NCBI GenBank assembly: GCA_963715255.1
Contig: CAVQRN010000002.1
Coordinates: 372,001-436,000 of the forward strand
Origin: JAHEEL01 sp963715255
Lineage (GTDB): Bacteria > Actinomycetota > Acidimicrobiia > Spongiisociales > UBA5794
Direction: 5' to 3'
Length of the DNA stretch: 64,000 nucleotides
A model generated the notes under the pieces. That model had not been told where the DNA came from. It was given only the letters and a program-made list of their open reading frames with translations, and did no database searches. Below are positions 16,577-24,459 of the stretch, piece after piece. Position 1 is the first letter of the stretch, and each line of letters starts with the position of its first letter. The position numbers and the translations under genes were made by a program.

Positions 16577-16969
16577 CTACCCCATCGTGGTCGTGTGAGT
16601 CGGTTCCACAACGATGACGATGCGTTCGTCACCGGGTTGGTGCCACGGGTAGCGGTCGAGTCCGAGATACTTGTGGGCCATCGAATTGATGAAGGTAAGG
16701 TCGGGGTCGTCCTCCACGTCCACCACGAGACCACGGATCTCGAGGTAGCGATACGGGTCTCCGGGGTCGAGGATGGAGAGTGAGACGCGTCGGTCGGTAC
16801 GCGTGTTCCGATACTTCTGACGGGTCTTGGTCTGGGAGAAACGAATCCGCGACCCGTCCCAACCGAACCAGACCGGGCTGTTCTGAGGTTCGCCGCTCGG
16901 ACCGATCGTCGCGACCGAAGCGAACGCCTTCTTGTCGAGGATGTCCGTGTGAGACTCTGGGATGAGCAT
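16577..16969 (-). CDS. PPOX-class F420-dependent enzyme
   Basis: The 130-residue split-barrel protein shows FASVATIGPSGEPQNSPVWF, RFSQTKTRQKYRNTRTDRRV and DPYRYLEIRG, which place it in the PPOX-class F420-dependent family (Pfam Putative_PNPOx). Related enzymes use reduced F420 to reduce small substrates such as biliverdin or act on enones; the substrate here is unknown. It probably shares a transcript with the DoxX gene downstream. It supports an F420-producing actinobacterial host. Confidence 0.82.
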   Translation of the reverse strand: MLIPESHTDILDKKAFASVATIGPSGEPQNSPVWFGWDGSRIRFSQTKTRQKYRNTRTDRRVSLSILDPGDPYRYLEIRGLVVDVEDDPDLTFINSMAHKYLGLDRYPWHQPGDERIVIVVEPTHTTTMG

Positions 16970-17096
16970 CTCGTTCCTTTCGTTCTGTGAGGTAAACAGT
17001 GACTAGCGCGTTTCATGTTCCCACGTTGACCCTGTACGGGGCGCCGAACCGCAAGTACGATCGCCCTGGGCAATGTGAACGGGGAAAGGAAGATCC

Positions 17097-18056
17097 ATGG
17101 AACTCGACTCGCACGGCGTCGAGCAGAAGACATTTGACGTCGTCAGAAGAGGATACGACCAAGCGCAGGTCGGAGAGTTCCTTGAGAAGGTGGCCAACTC
17201 GATGTCTCACACGGACGAGCGTCGAAAGATCGCCGAGGTTCGGGCAGAACAGCTCGAGCGCGAATTCCGCAATCTCAAGACACGGGCCGACGCCACGATC
17301 CAGGAAACCGTCGCCGCCCGGGTGCGGCTCTTGGACGCGGCGCCCGACGGCACCCCGGCCGCCAGCATCGAGCCCTCGAACACAGCCGTGGTCAATCGGG
17401 CGAAGCTTGAAGCTCAGCAGATCATCGAACAGGCGAACCTGCGAGCAACTGCCATGCAGGCAGAAGCAGAGGCGGTCATTGGAGGCGCGCTTTCAACGTC
17501 GGCGAAGATCAATCAGGAGAGGAACGACCTGCTCGGGTCCACCGGAGCAGAACGGGCCGGACTGATCGCTGCCGCGATCGAAGAAGCGGCGGCAATCAGA
17601 GATGAGGCGATGCAGGTCGGCGAACACGCAAGAGCAGAAGCCGCCGCACATGCCGCCAAGATTCGCCACAGGGCCGAAATCGACGCAGAACGATTGACGA
17701 CCGAGGCCCGGATGAGAGCTCGAGAGATCACGGCAAACGCCGAACAACAGCGCGAGGAGTTGCTCGCAAGCGCCGAGAAGTCCCACACCCGCCATTGGGG
17801 GGAGACCGATCAGCGTGCAGAGTCGCCGGTACCGGCCCACGCTTTGGAACCGAGCGACCAGGCGGTCAGCGCCGCCGACGAGTTCGAACAGATCGCCGTC
17901 GATCTTCGTGAGGAACCGGCCGAGGATGAATTGGTGTCTGCGGCGGAGGGCTCGAAGGTCACGCGATACAAGTCCAGGTCTGCGAATCTTCCGCACCTCG
18001 GAGACGATGCTGGATCGGTGATCGGATCACTGGGAAATCTCCGCTCGAAGCACTAG
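17097..18056 (+). CDS. DivIVA-domain coiled-coil protein
   Basis: The 319-residue protein begins with a DivIVA N-terminal motif (KTFDVVRRGYDQAQVGEFLEKV, residues about 11-32), then long Ala/Glu-rich coiled coils at about 38-70 and 105-235, and a low-complexity acidic C-terminus. DivIVA/Wag31 proteins mark curved membranes and organise polar growth or septation in Actinomycetota. The essential copy usually lies next to the ftsZ/sepF cluster, which is absent here, so this is more likely a paralogue. GGAAAGGAAG precedes ATG 17097. Confidence 0.8.
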   Translation: MELDSHGVEQKTFDVVRRGYDQAQVGEFLEKVANSMSHTDERRKIAEVRAEQLEREFRNLKTRADATIQETVAARVRLLDAAPDGTPAASIEPSNTAVVNRAKLEAQQIIEQANLRATAMQAEAEAVIGGALSTSAKINQERNDLLGSTGAERAGLIAAAIEEAAAIRDEAMQVGEHARAEAAAHAAKIRHRAEIDAERLTTEARMRAREITANAEQQREELLASAEKSHTRHWGETDQRAESPVPAHALEPSDQAVSAADEFEQIAVDLREEPAEDELVSAAEGSKVTRYKSRSANLPHLGDDAGSVIGSLGNLRSKH

Positions 18057-18069
18057 CGAGGCGTTGAGC

Positions 18070-18100
18070 TGGTGGCTCGTAGCTGCCAGCTACCAGCAAA
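18070..18100 (+). terminator. possible terminator hairpin after the DivIVA gene
   Basis: GCTGGTGGCT and AGCTACCAGC pair with one mismatch 14 bases after the stop at 18056. There is no T-run, so termination is uncertain. The CAGCTACCAGC arm also occurs at about 15707-15719. Confidence 0.35.
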
Positions 18101-18122
18101 GGCAGGCCACGGGCCGCTACGT

Positions 18123-18186
18123 GTGTCTTGAAGCTTGTGTCGTGAAGCTTGTGTCTTGAAGCTTGTGTCTTGAAGCTTGTGTCACG
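18123..18186. repeat. 14-bp tandem repeat, 4.5 copies
   Basis: Units GTGTCTTGAAGCTT at 18123, 18137 (one substitution), 18151 and 18165 run without gaps, with a half copy to 18186. Each holds an AAGCTT palindrome. The array lies between the convergent DivIVA and universal stress genes and ends inside the last codons of the latter. Confidence 0.9.
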
Positions 18187-18625
18187 GCACCACCAACACA
18201 GGACAAGGGGCCTCGTGCACGACATGATTTGCCACTGAGCCGACGACCATCCTGCGGAACAGTCCGGCCCCGCGACGACCGACCACGAGGAGGTCGGCAT
18301 CGATTCTTCTGCACATATCGATGAGCCGCGCCGACGGCTCTCCGATCTCCTCGTAGGTCTCGAAGTCCACGCCTGCGAGATCAACGGCGCGAAGCGTGAG
18401 ATCGAGAACATCACGCTGCGCATCCGATAGGGAGTCGCCGAGCGCTTCGGCGGTAGGTGGAGAACCAACGATCCCCCACCACCCTTCCGGCGGTCGAACG
18501 ACCGTCACGACCGCGAGCTTCGCAGATTGGGCACGGGCCAACGCGCCGGCCGTCCGTGCGGCCTCGATCGAGTGTTCAGAACCGTCGACGCCAACCACGA
18601 TGACTTTGGGATCCCAACCCTCCAC
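18182..18625 (-). CDS. universal stress protein (UspA family)
   Basis: The 147-residue protein starts at GTG 18625 with AGGAGG 7 bases upstream. It begins VIVVGVDGSEHSIEAART and ends DLLVVGRRGAGLFRRMVVGS followed by a VLVVP terminus. The GxxGx(9)G(S/T) pattern indicates the ATP-binding UspA subgroup. Such proteins bind ATP and modulate stress or dormancy responses. The stop codon abuts a 14-bp tandem repeat. It is divergent from the NfnAB-type operon. Confidence 0.9.
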   Translation of the reverse strand: MEGWDPKVIVVGVDGSEHSIEAARTAGALARAQSAKLAVVTVVRPPEGWWGIVGSPPTAEALGDSLSDAQRDVLDLTLRAVDLAGVDFETYEEIGEPSARLIDMCRRIDADLLVVGRRGAGLFRRMVVGSVANHVVHEAPCPVLVVP

Positions 18626-18837
18626 GGCGACACCTCCTCATGCTCTGATGTGAGCGTATCGGACGGCGCAGCGATCGGGAAGGGGCGAAAGCCTTGTGCT
18701 TCCACCGTATCCGGTCGACCCTCCTACCGTTCCCCTGCCGAGGACATTTGCACGGTCCCCGGCGCGAGACAAGGACAAGCCCAACGGCCCTACCCCGACC
18801 GCGAGAAGTTCGCCAGAGTGTTCAATCGGAGAGGACG

Positions 18838-19725
18838 ATGTACCTGATTTTGGAAGCAGAGCCGATCGCGCCGGACGTGAGACGGATCGTCGTCGAAGCG
18901 CCAAAGATCGCGAAGAAACACCAGGCAGGCCAGTTCGTCATCGTGCGGGTTACGCCGAACGGCGAGCGAATCCCGTTGACCATCGCCGCTGCAGACGCCG
19001 GGGCCGGTTCGATCACCCTGTTCGTCCAGGCGATCGGTCGCACGACGACACTGATGAACGAACTGGAAGCCGGGGACTACCTCGTCGATGTCGCCGGTCC
19101 CCTCGGCCACGCGTCCGAGATCAAGCAGTACGGGACGGCGGTGGTGGTTGGCGGCGGTGTCGGAACGGCGATCGCCTATCCGATCGCGCTGGCACTCGCC
19201 GCAGCCGGCAATCGGGTCATCGCCATCATTGGCGGTCGGACAAAGGAATACGTGCTCCTGGAGGACGAACTAGCGAGTCACGGCATCGAGGTGCTGCCCT
19301 GCACCGACGACGGCTCCTACGGTCGGAAGGGCTTCGTCACCGAAGCGCTCGCCGACGTCATCGCAAACGAGGAGATCGGCATCGTCTTCGCCATCGGACC
19401 GGTCCCGATGATGAGCGCTGTCGCAGAAGTGACGCGGCCCGGCGGAATCGAAACGGTCGCATCGTTGAATCCGATCATGGTCGACGGGACCGGTATGTGC
19501 GGCGGTTGCCGCGTCGAAGTCGGCGGGGAGACGAAGTTCGCGTGCGTGGACGGACCGGAGTTCGACGCCCATGAAGTCGACTTCAGGCTTCTCCAGCGAC
19601 GAAACACGTCGTACCGAGCGTTCGAGGTGGAACAGATCGATGGTCTGAAATCCCTCGATGCGGAACACCGCGAACAGGTACTGGCCCCCGTGCGCGGTGC
19701 CTGTGCGACAGAAGAAGCCTCATGA
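18838..19725 (+). CDS. NfnA-like ferredoxin-NADP reductase subunit
   Basis: ATG 18838 with GGAGAGG upstream gives 295 residues. An FAD-binding beta barrel covers about 1-95 (RIPLTIAAAD). An NAD-binding lobe begins at about 103 (VVVGGGVGTA). A C-terminal [2Fe-2S] site lies around MVDGTGMCGGC to FACVDGP, with Cys221, Cys224 and Cys236. This is the layout of NfnA, also called SudB or dihydroorotate-dehydrogenase-like electron transfer subunit. The stop overlaps the start of the partner gene by ATGA. Together they form an NADH-dependent reduced ferredoxin:NADP oxidoreductase or sulfide-dehydrogenase-type complex. Confidence 0.87.
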   Translation: MYLILEAEPIAPDVRRIVVEAPKIAKKHQAGQFVIVRVTPNGERIPLTIAAADAGAGSITLFVQAIGRTTTLMNELEAGDYLVDVAGPLGHASEIKQYGTAVVVGGGVGTAIAYPIALALAAAGNRVIAIIGGRTKEYVLLEDELASHGIEVLPCTDDGSYGRKGFVTEALADVIANEEIGIVFAIGPVPMMSAVAEVTRPGGIETVASLNPIMVDGTGMCGGCRVEVGGETKFACVDGPEFDAHEVDFRLLQRRNTSYRAFEVEQIDGLKSLDAEHREQVLAPVRGACATEEAS

Positions 19726-21173
19726 TCAAGATCTCGCGTCGAGCGATGATGAAGTTGGATCGGGTCGAGATGCCCGCCCGGGATCCACTCGAGCGAGCCA
19801 CTTGCTTCGACGAGGTCAACACCGGACTTACCCCGGAAGAGGCCACGGTCGAGGCGATGCGGTGCCTCCAGTGCAAAACGCCGACGTGCATCGACGGGTG
19901 CCCGGTCAACATCCAGATCGACCTGTTCATCGACCGAGTAGCCCACGGCGACATCCGCGGCGCCGGCGACGTCATCCGTATGGACAGCCTGCTGCCGGCG
20001 ATCTGCGGCCGGGTGTGCCCACAAGAGTCGCAATGTGAAGGCACCTGTGTCCTCGACAAGAAGCACAAGCCGATCGCGATCGGTCACCTGGAGCGCTACG
20101 TCGCCGATACGGTTCGTCGTTATGGACTCGAGCCGGCGGCCGACCCGGTTCCACCGAGTGGGAAGAGTGTCGCGGTTATCGGGAGCGGGCCTGCAGGGCT
20201 TGCATGTGCTGCCGATCTGGCGAAGAGCGGCCACCACGTCCGGGTGTTCGAGGCACTCCACCAGCCGGGCGGCGTACTTATCTATGGCATCCCGGAATTC
20301 CGCTTGCCGAAGGACATCGTTGCTGCCGAAATCAACGGCTTGAAGGAACTCGGCGTCGAGTTCGAGATGAACGCCATCATCGGTCGGACCATCACCGTCG
20401 AGGAGCTCTTCACCGAGGAGGGATTCGACGCGGTCTTCGTCGGTGTCGGCGCCGGCCTGCCTCGATTCTTGAACGTCGAAGGCGAGAACCTGATCGGCGT
20501 CTACTCGGCGAACGAATTCCTCACACGTGTCAATCTCATGGGGGCCTATCGGAAGGACACGGAGACGCCGGTGCTCGACCTGGCCGGCCGTCGCGTGGTC
20601 GTCTTCGGCGGGGGCAACACAGCGATGGACAGTGCTAGAACGCCGCTGCGACTCGGTGCCGAGGAGGTCCGCGTCGCCTATCGCCGGACTGAGGCCGAGA
20701 TGCCGGCCCGCGACGAGGAGATCGAGCATGCCAAGGAGGAAGGCATCATTTTCGACTTCCTCGTTTCACCCGTCGAACTGATTGGCAACGACGACGGCTG
20801 GCTCACCGGAGTACGGCTGCAACGCATGGAGTTGGGGGAACCCGACGACTCGGGTCGGCGCCGACCGGTTCCGATCGAGGGCGACATTTTCGATCTCCAG
20901 GCCGACGTTGTGATCGTGGCAATCGGAAACTCGCCCAACCCGCTTCTGCCTGCAACGGAGTCTCGGCTCGAGCAGACCCGATGGGGCACGCTCGCCGTCG
21001 ATGAGACGACGGGCCGAACCACGATGCCCGGCGTCTTCGCCGGCGGGGACATCGTCACGGGCGGTGCGACGGTGATCCTCGCGATGGGCGCAGGGCGGAT
21101 CGCTGCGGCGTCGATCGAGAAGTACCTCGAGACCGGCACCTGGGAGAAGGAGCCCGAGCCGGTCCCGGCCTGA
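19722..21173 (+). CDS. NfnB-like/glutamate-synthase-small-subunit-type flavoprotein
   Basis: The 483-residue protein has an N-terminal ferredoxin-like part with cysteines at 48, 51, 56, 60 and 95, 99, 105, 109 for two [4Fe-4S] clusters. An FAD site GSGPAGL follows at 154-160 and an NADPH-type Rossmann site VVVFGGGNTAMD at about 288. It ends with the AGGDIVTGGATVI motif. The same architecture occurs in GltD, but pairing with the NfnA-like gene directly upstream favours NfnB (electron-bifurcating transhydrogenase) or sulfide dehydrogenase. No gltB is present in the window. Confidence 0.87.
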   Translation: MIKISRRAMMKLDRVEMPARDPLERATCFDEVNTGLTPEEATVEAMRCLQCKTPTCIDGCPVNIQIDLFIDRVAHGDIRGAGDVIRMDSLLPAICGRVCPQESQCEGTCVLDKKHKPIAIGHLERYVADTVRRYGLEPAADPVPPSGKSVAVIGSGPAGLACAADLAKSGHHVRVFEALHQPGGVLIYGIPEFRLPKDIVAAEINGLKELGVEFEMNAIIGRTITVEELFTEEGFDAVFVGVGAGLPRFLNVEGENLIGVYSANEFLTRVNLMGAYRKDTETPVLDLAGRRVVVFGGGNTAMDSARTPLRLGAEEVRVAYRRTEAEMPARDEEIEHAKEEGIIFDFLVSPVELIGNDDGWLTGVRLQRMELGEPDDSGRRRPVPIEGDIFDLQADVVIVAIGNSPNPLLPATESRLEQTRWGTLAVDETTGRTTMPGVFAGGDIVTGGATVILAMGAGRIAAASIEKYLETGTWEKEPEPVPA

Positions 21174-21183
21174 CCAAGCGTCC

Positions 21184-21200
21184 TGCGAACCCAGGGTTCG
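21184..21200. repeat. 17-bp palindrome of the CCCTGGGT element
   Basis: GCGAACCCAGGGTTCGC is a perfect palindrome around a single A, between the convergent NfnB and cytochrome genes. It matches the core of the dispersed element at 13317-13475 and may serve as a bidirectional terminator stem. Confidence 0.55.
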
Positions 21201-21208
21201 CAGAGCAC

Positions 21209-21631
21209 CTACTGGAGGGTACGAAGGAAGAGGACGATGTCGGCGAGATCGTCGTCGGTCAACCTCGGATTGCCACCGTACGGCGGCATCGCAACGCCGG
21301 TCTCGTTGTCTGGATCGTCCATCGAACGACCCTCTTTGATGAATTCGATGAGCTCGTCGTCGGTGTGATCCCGGATGAAGCCACTGTCGGCAAGCGCCGA
21401 GCCGAGACCCGTGACGCCTTCGAAGTTCTGGCCGTGGCAGGCCGAGCACGACTCCCCTGCGAGCTGCTGCCCGTGGGCGACGGGGCTGCCGGCAACGGCG
21501 GTCGTTGTGACCTCCCCCGAATCGCCACCACAACTCGTGCCAACCAGCGCCATCGCGACAGCGAAGACAAGAGCCGTCAGCGGCCGCGCCGTGCTCCTCG
21601 GACCGACTGCTGCTTGTTTCGGCCCGTTCAT
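21209..21631 (-). CDS. cytochrome c lipoprotein
   Basis: ATG 21631 has GGAGG 7 bases upstream. The 140-residue product has a signal with lipobox LVGTSC, a Thr/Ala linker and one class I cytochrome c domain: haem site CSACH and axial Met in VAMPPYGGN, ending DDLADIVLFLRTLQ. As a membrane-anchored monohaem protein it would carry electrons outside the membrane, to or from a terminal oxidase or dehydrogenase not encoded here. It implies respiratory metabolism next to the NfnAB-type pair. Confidence 0.88.
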   Translation of the reverse strand: MNGPKQAAVGPRSTARPLTALVFAVAMALVGTSCGGDSGEVTTTAVAGSPVAHGQQLAGESCSACHGQNFEGVTGLGSALADSGFIRDHTDDELIEFIKEGRSMDDPDNETGVAMPPYGGNPRLTDDDLADIVLFLRTLQ

Positions 21632-21701
21632 GTTCATCCTCCGTCTGCTCAGTGCCGGCGCGACGATAGTGCTGTCCCGTGTCAACGATTCGGCCGACTG
21701 G

Positions 21702-22685
21702 TCAGTCGAGTTGCGGTGCAACGTGCCTGGCGAACAGTTCGAGGCTGGTCGACTCGTAGGCCGCGTCGGGGAAGTAGCCGATCGCGTATGACATCCCGGC
21801 CTCGACCCAAGGCCTCAATTGCTCGACGACCTGTTCCGGGGTCCCGACCAGGCCACCGGCGTGAAGGTTATCCCGTGCCGCCTCCGCTTTGTCAGACCCG
21901 GCAAGCGCGGCAATTCGAGCAACGTACTCGTCAACCTTCGCCCGCACGTCGGAATCTGTCTCTGCGACAAGGATCGTGAAATTCGATGAACGTACGACCT
22001 CGTCGTAGTCCCGACCGACAACAGACATGTGCCCTGCGAAGATCTCGCTCTTGTGAACAAACTCGTCGAGCTTCCACCCGTAATTCGTATAGTCGGCGAA
22101 GCGCGCCGCAACACGCAGCGTCAGTTTCTCCCCTCCACCCGCGACCCAAATCGGGATGGAGTCCTGGATGGGTTTGGGTCGGCTGATGGCACCGGCGAGT
22201 TGGTAGTGCCGACCGTCGTATCGAACCTCATCCTCGGCCCACATGCGACGCATGATTTCGACACCCTCTTCGAGCTGACCGATCCGGACCGACGGCTTCG
22301 GGAACTCGTAGCCATACCCGAGATACTCGTGCTCGTACCACCCGGCTCCAATCCCCATATCAACTCGGCCATTCGAGATGACGTCGATGTCGGCGGCGAC
22401 CTTGGCGAGATACGCCGGATTCCGATACGAGTTCGACGTGCACATCTGACCGAGGCGCACCGTCTCGGTCATCGGAGCGAGGGCGGCCATGAGGGTCCAC
22501 GCCTCATAACTCGACTCCTGAGTCGGAACCGGGACCGTGTGGAAGTGGTCGAATACCCACGCAGACTCGTAGCCGAGGGACTCAATCGTCTTAGCGACGC
22601 CGAGCATCGTCGGCCACTGTTCGGACCGGTCGATCCCGACGAGGTCGAGACGCCAGCCCTGGGGAATGAAAGCTCCGTAGCGCAT
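21702..22685 (-). CDS. LLM-class F420-dependent oxidoreductase
   Basis: ATG 22685 gives 327 residues with a luciferase-like TIM barrel: RYGAFIPQG, WVFDHFHTVP, TVRLGQMCTSNSYRNP, GRVDMGIGAGWYEHEY and the PIWVAGGGEKLTLRVAARFADYTN region. These are hallmarks of actinobacterial F420-dependent enzymes of the luciferase-like monooxygenase superfamily. Substrates are not predictable. It lies divergent from the HisA-like gene, 79 bp apart. Confidence 0.85.
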   Translation of the reverse strand: MRYGAFIPQGWRLDLVGIDRSEQWPTMLGVAKTIESLGYESAWVFDHFHTVPVPTQESSYEAWTLMAALAPMTETVRLGQMCTSNSYRNPAYLAKVAADIDVISNGRVDMGIGAGWYEHEYLGYGYEFPKPSVRIGQLEEGVEIMRRMWAEDEVRYDGRHYQLAGAISRPKPIQDSIPIWVAGGGEKLTLRVAARFADYTNYGWKLDEFVHKSEIFAGHMSVVGRDYDEVVRSSNFTILVAETDSDVRAKVDEYVARIAALAGSDKAEAARDNLHAGGLVGTPEQVVEQLRPWVEAGMSYAIGYFPDAAYESTSLELFARHVAPQLD

Positions 22686-22764
22686 GGCCGCCACGCTACA
22701 CCGGTTCGGTTGACAGTCCCCAGTCTCGACACGAAGGATGCTCCAGGTTGGTACCGTGAAGGGC

Positions 22765-23652
22765 ATGGAACTCTATGCACGCGTCAACATCCTTGATGGC
22801 AGGGCCGTCCGTCTCCCCCACGGAACACTCGATGAGGCGATCTACCTCGATGCCGACCCGGTCGCTCGATCACTTGGATGGGTAGCGCAGGGTGCCGACC
22901 GTCTCCATATCGTTGACCTCGACGCCGCCATCAATGACGACTTCCGGAACCGGCCGCTCATCCGTGAAATCATCGCCGAAGTCGACGTACCCGTGCAGGT
23001 CGGCGGCGGCGTCCGTTCGAACCTCGAGGTAGACCGATTGCTCGACGCCGGCGCGTGGCGAGTCGTCATGGGAACGCTCGCGATCACTGACCAGGTCCAG
23101 TTCTGGCAGATCTGCCGGACTCACCCCGGAAGGATCGCCGTAAGCCTCGACATCACGCCCGACCTGGAACTCGTCACCCAGGGCTGGCAGCACGGTTCGG
23201 GTCGCTACCTCGAAGAGACGCTGATCGAGCTCGCCTCGGCCGGTGCAGCTGCATTCCTCCTGTCGGAGGTCGGGCGGGATGCCCTCGAGGAGCCGCCGAA
23301 CTACGAGGCGCTTCAGATCGCCATCTCCATCGTGGACGAGGAAGTCATCGCTGCAGGGGGTGCGCAGGACCTCGACGATGTGCGCGGCTTGCTGAAGCTC
23401 CGGTCGGGAGAGAAGCAGCTTGCCGGGTTGATCGTCGGCCGCGAGGTGACGTCCGGTCGCTTCACTGTTGAGGACGCACAGGCATTGTTGAAGGGCGCGG
23501 CGAAGGACCTCGGTCCCTGGTCGCACGAACAGCTCGAAGAGGAAGCGGCCGCCTATCTCCAGGTCCTCACCGACGGCGGTGCCCGGGATGCCGCCATGAC
23601 GCTCGAGCACGTCGAATGCTTCCTCCGGTGGCTCGGCGGGGGTACGCCCTGA
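22765..23652 (+). CDS. HisA/PriA-like barrel protein with altered active site
   Basis: The 295-residue protein has the HisA barrel. The N-terminal strand is RVNILDGRAVRLPHG. Phosphate-binding motifs are VQVGGGVRSNLEVDRLLDAGA with VVMGT, and AAGGAQDLDDV. A C-terminal extension of about 45 residues follows. In HisA/PriA the catalytic pair is an Asp in the first strand (xxDLxDG) and an Asp in the TDVxxDG strand. Here they appear as Asn8 (RVNILDG) and Glu168 (LSEVGRDA). No other his gene is adjacent. It may have left histidine synthesis for another sugar-phosphate or scaffold role. The methyltransferase gene downstream overlaps its end. Confidence 0.75.
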   Translation: MELYARVNILDGRAVRLPHGTLDEAIYLDADPVARSLGWVAQGADRLHIVDLDAAINDDFRNRPLIREIIAEVDVPVQVGGGVRSNLEVDRLLDAGAWRVVMGTLAITDQVQFWQICRTHPGRIAVSLDITPDLELVTQGWQHGSGRYLEETLIELASAGAAAFLLSEVGRDALEEPPNYEALQIAISIVDEEVIAAGGAQDLDDVRGLLKLRSGEKQLAGLIVGREVTSGRFTVEDAQALLKGAAKDLGPWSHEQLEEEAAAYLQVLTDGGARDAAMTLEHVECFLRWLGGGTP

Positions 23653-24410
23653 CCGAGTCGACGCCCGACTACGTTGCTGCGAATCGAACCGCCTGGAACA
23701 CGCAGGCCGAATCGTACGCGTCGGCCGGCCAACGAAATTGGGCCGCTGAACCGTCGTGGGGTCTCTGGGGAATCCCGGAGGCAGAGGTCGGCTTCTTCCC
23801 CGACCTCGATGGTCGTGATGTGCTCGAGGACGGTTGCGGGACGGCGTACGTTTCAGCATGGGTCGCCCGACTCGGCGGCCGCCCGGTCGGCCTCGACAAC
23901 TCCCCTGCTCAACTGGCAACGGCACGGCGGCTCCAGGGCGAACACGATCTCCGATTCCCGCTGATCCACGGAATCGCCGAGCATCTCCCGTTCCGGGCTG
24001 AGTCGTTCGACGTGGTGCTCTCCGAGTACGGGGCTGCGATCTGGTCAGACCCGTACCGTTGGATCCCAGAGGCGGCGCGAGTGCTGCGCCACGGAGGCGA
24101 GTTGGTCTTCCTGGGGAACTCGTCGCTCCTGATGCTCTGCGCCGAGGATGACGAGACCGTCCCGGCCGGGAACACGATGCTCCGCGATCACTTCGGCATG
24201 CACCGCTTCGACTGGCCAGACAACGACGGCATCGAGTTCCACCTCGGCCACGGCGACTGGATACGGGTGCTGCGGGACAACGGCTTCGAAATCCTCGACC
24301 TCATCGAACTCCGCCCACCGGAAGGGGCTGAGACGACCTACGCGTTCGTCAGCACCGACTGGGCACGGCGCTGGCCGGCCGAAGAGGTGTGGCGGGCACG
24401 GAAGACGTAG
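23616..24410 (+). CDS. class I SAM-dependent methyltransferase
   Basis: The frame has ATG 23616 and GTG 23628, overlapping the HisA-like gene by 37 or 25 bases; neither has a clear ribosome site. The fold is the class I type: motif I VLEDGCGTAYVSAWVA, acidic residue in PVGLDNSPAQLATARR, and post-motif SFDVVLSEYGAAIWSDP. The pattern resembles ubiquinone/menaquinone-type or small-molecule C- or O-methyltransferases. Tight coupling to the HisA-like gene suggests a shared pathway. The substrate is unknown. Confidence 0.78.
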   Translation: MLPPVARRGYALTESTPDYVAANRTAWNTQAESYASAGQRNWAAEPSWGLWGIPEAEVGFFPDLDGRDVLEDGCGTAYVSAWVARLGGRPVGLDNSPAQLATARRLQGEHDLRFPLIHGIAEHLPFRAESFDVVLSEYGAAIWSDPYRWIPEAARVLRHGGELVFLGNSSLLMLCAEDDETVPAGNTMLRDHFGMHRFDWPDNDGIEFHLGHGDWIRVLRDNGFEILDLIELRPPEGAETTYAFVSTDWARRWPAEEVWRARKT

Positions 24411-24459
24411 CGCTGCGAACCAAGCTGGGTACGGCGTTTGGGTGGATAGCATTCCTGGC

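Noticed and set aside
18123..18186. Possible CRISPR array
   Set aside because: The 14-bp repeats are contiguous with no spacers, and no cas genes are present in the window.
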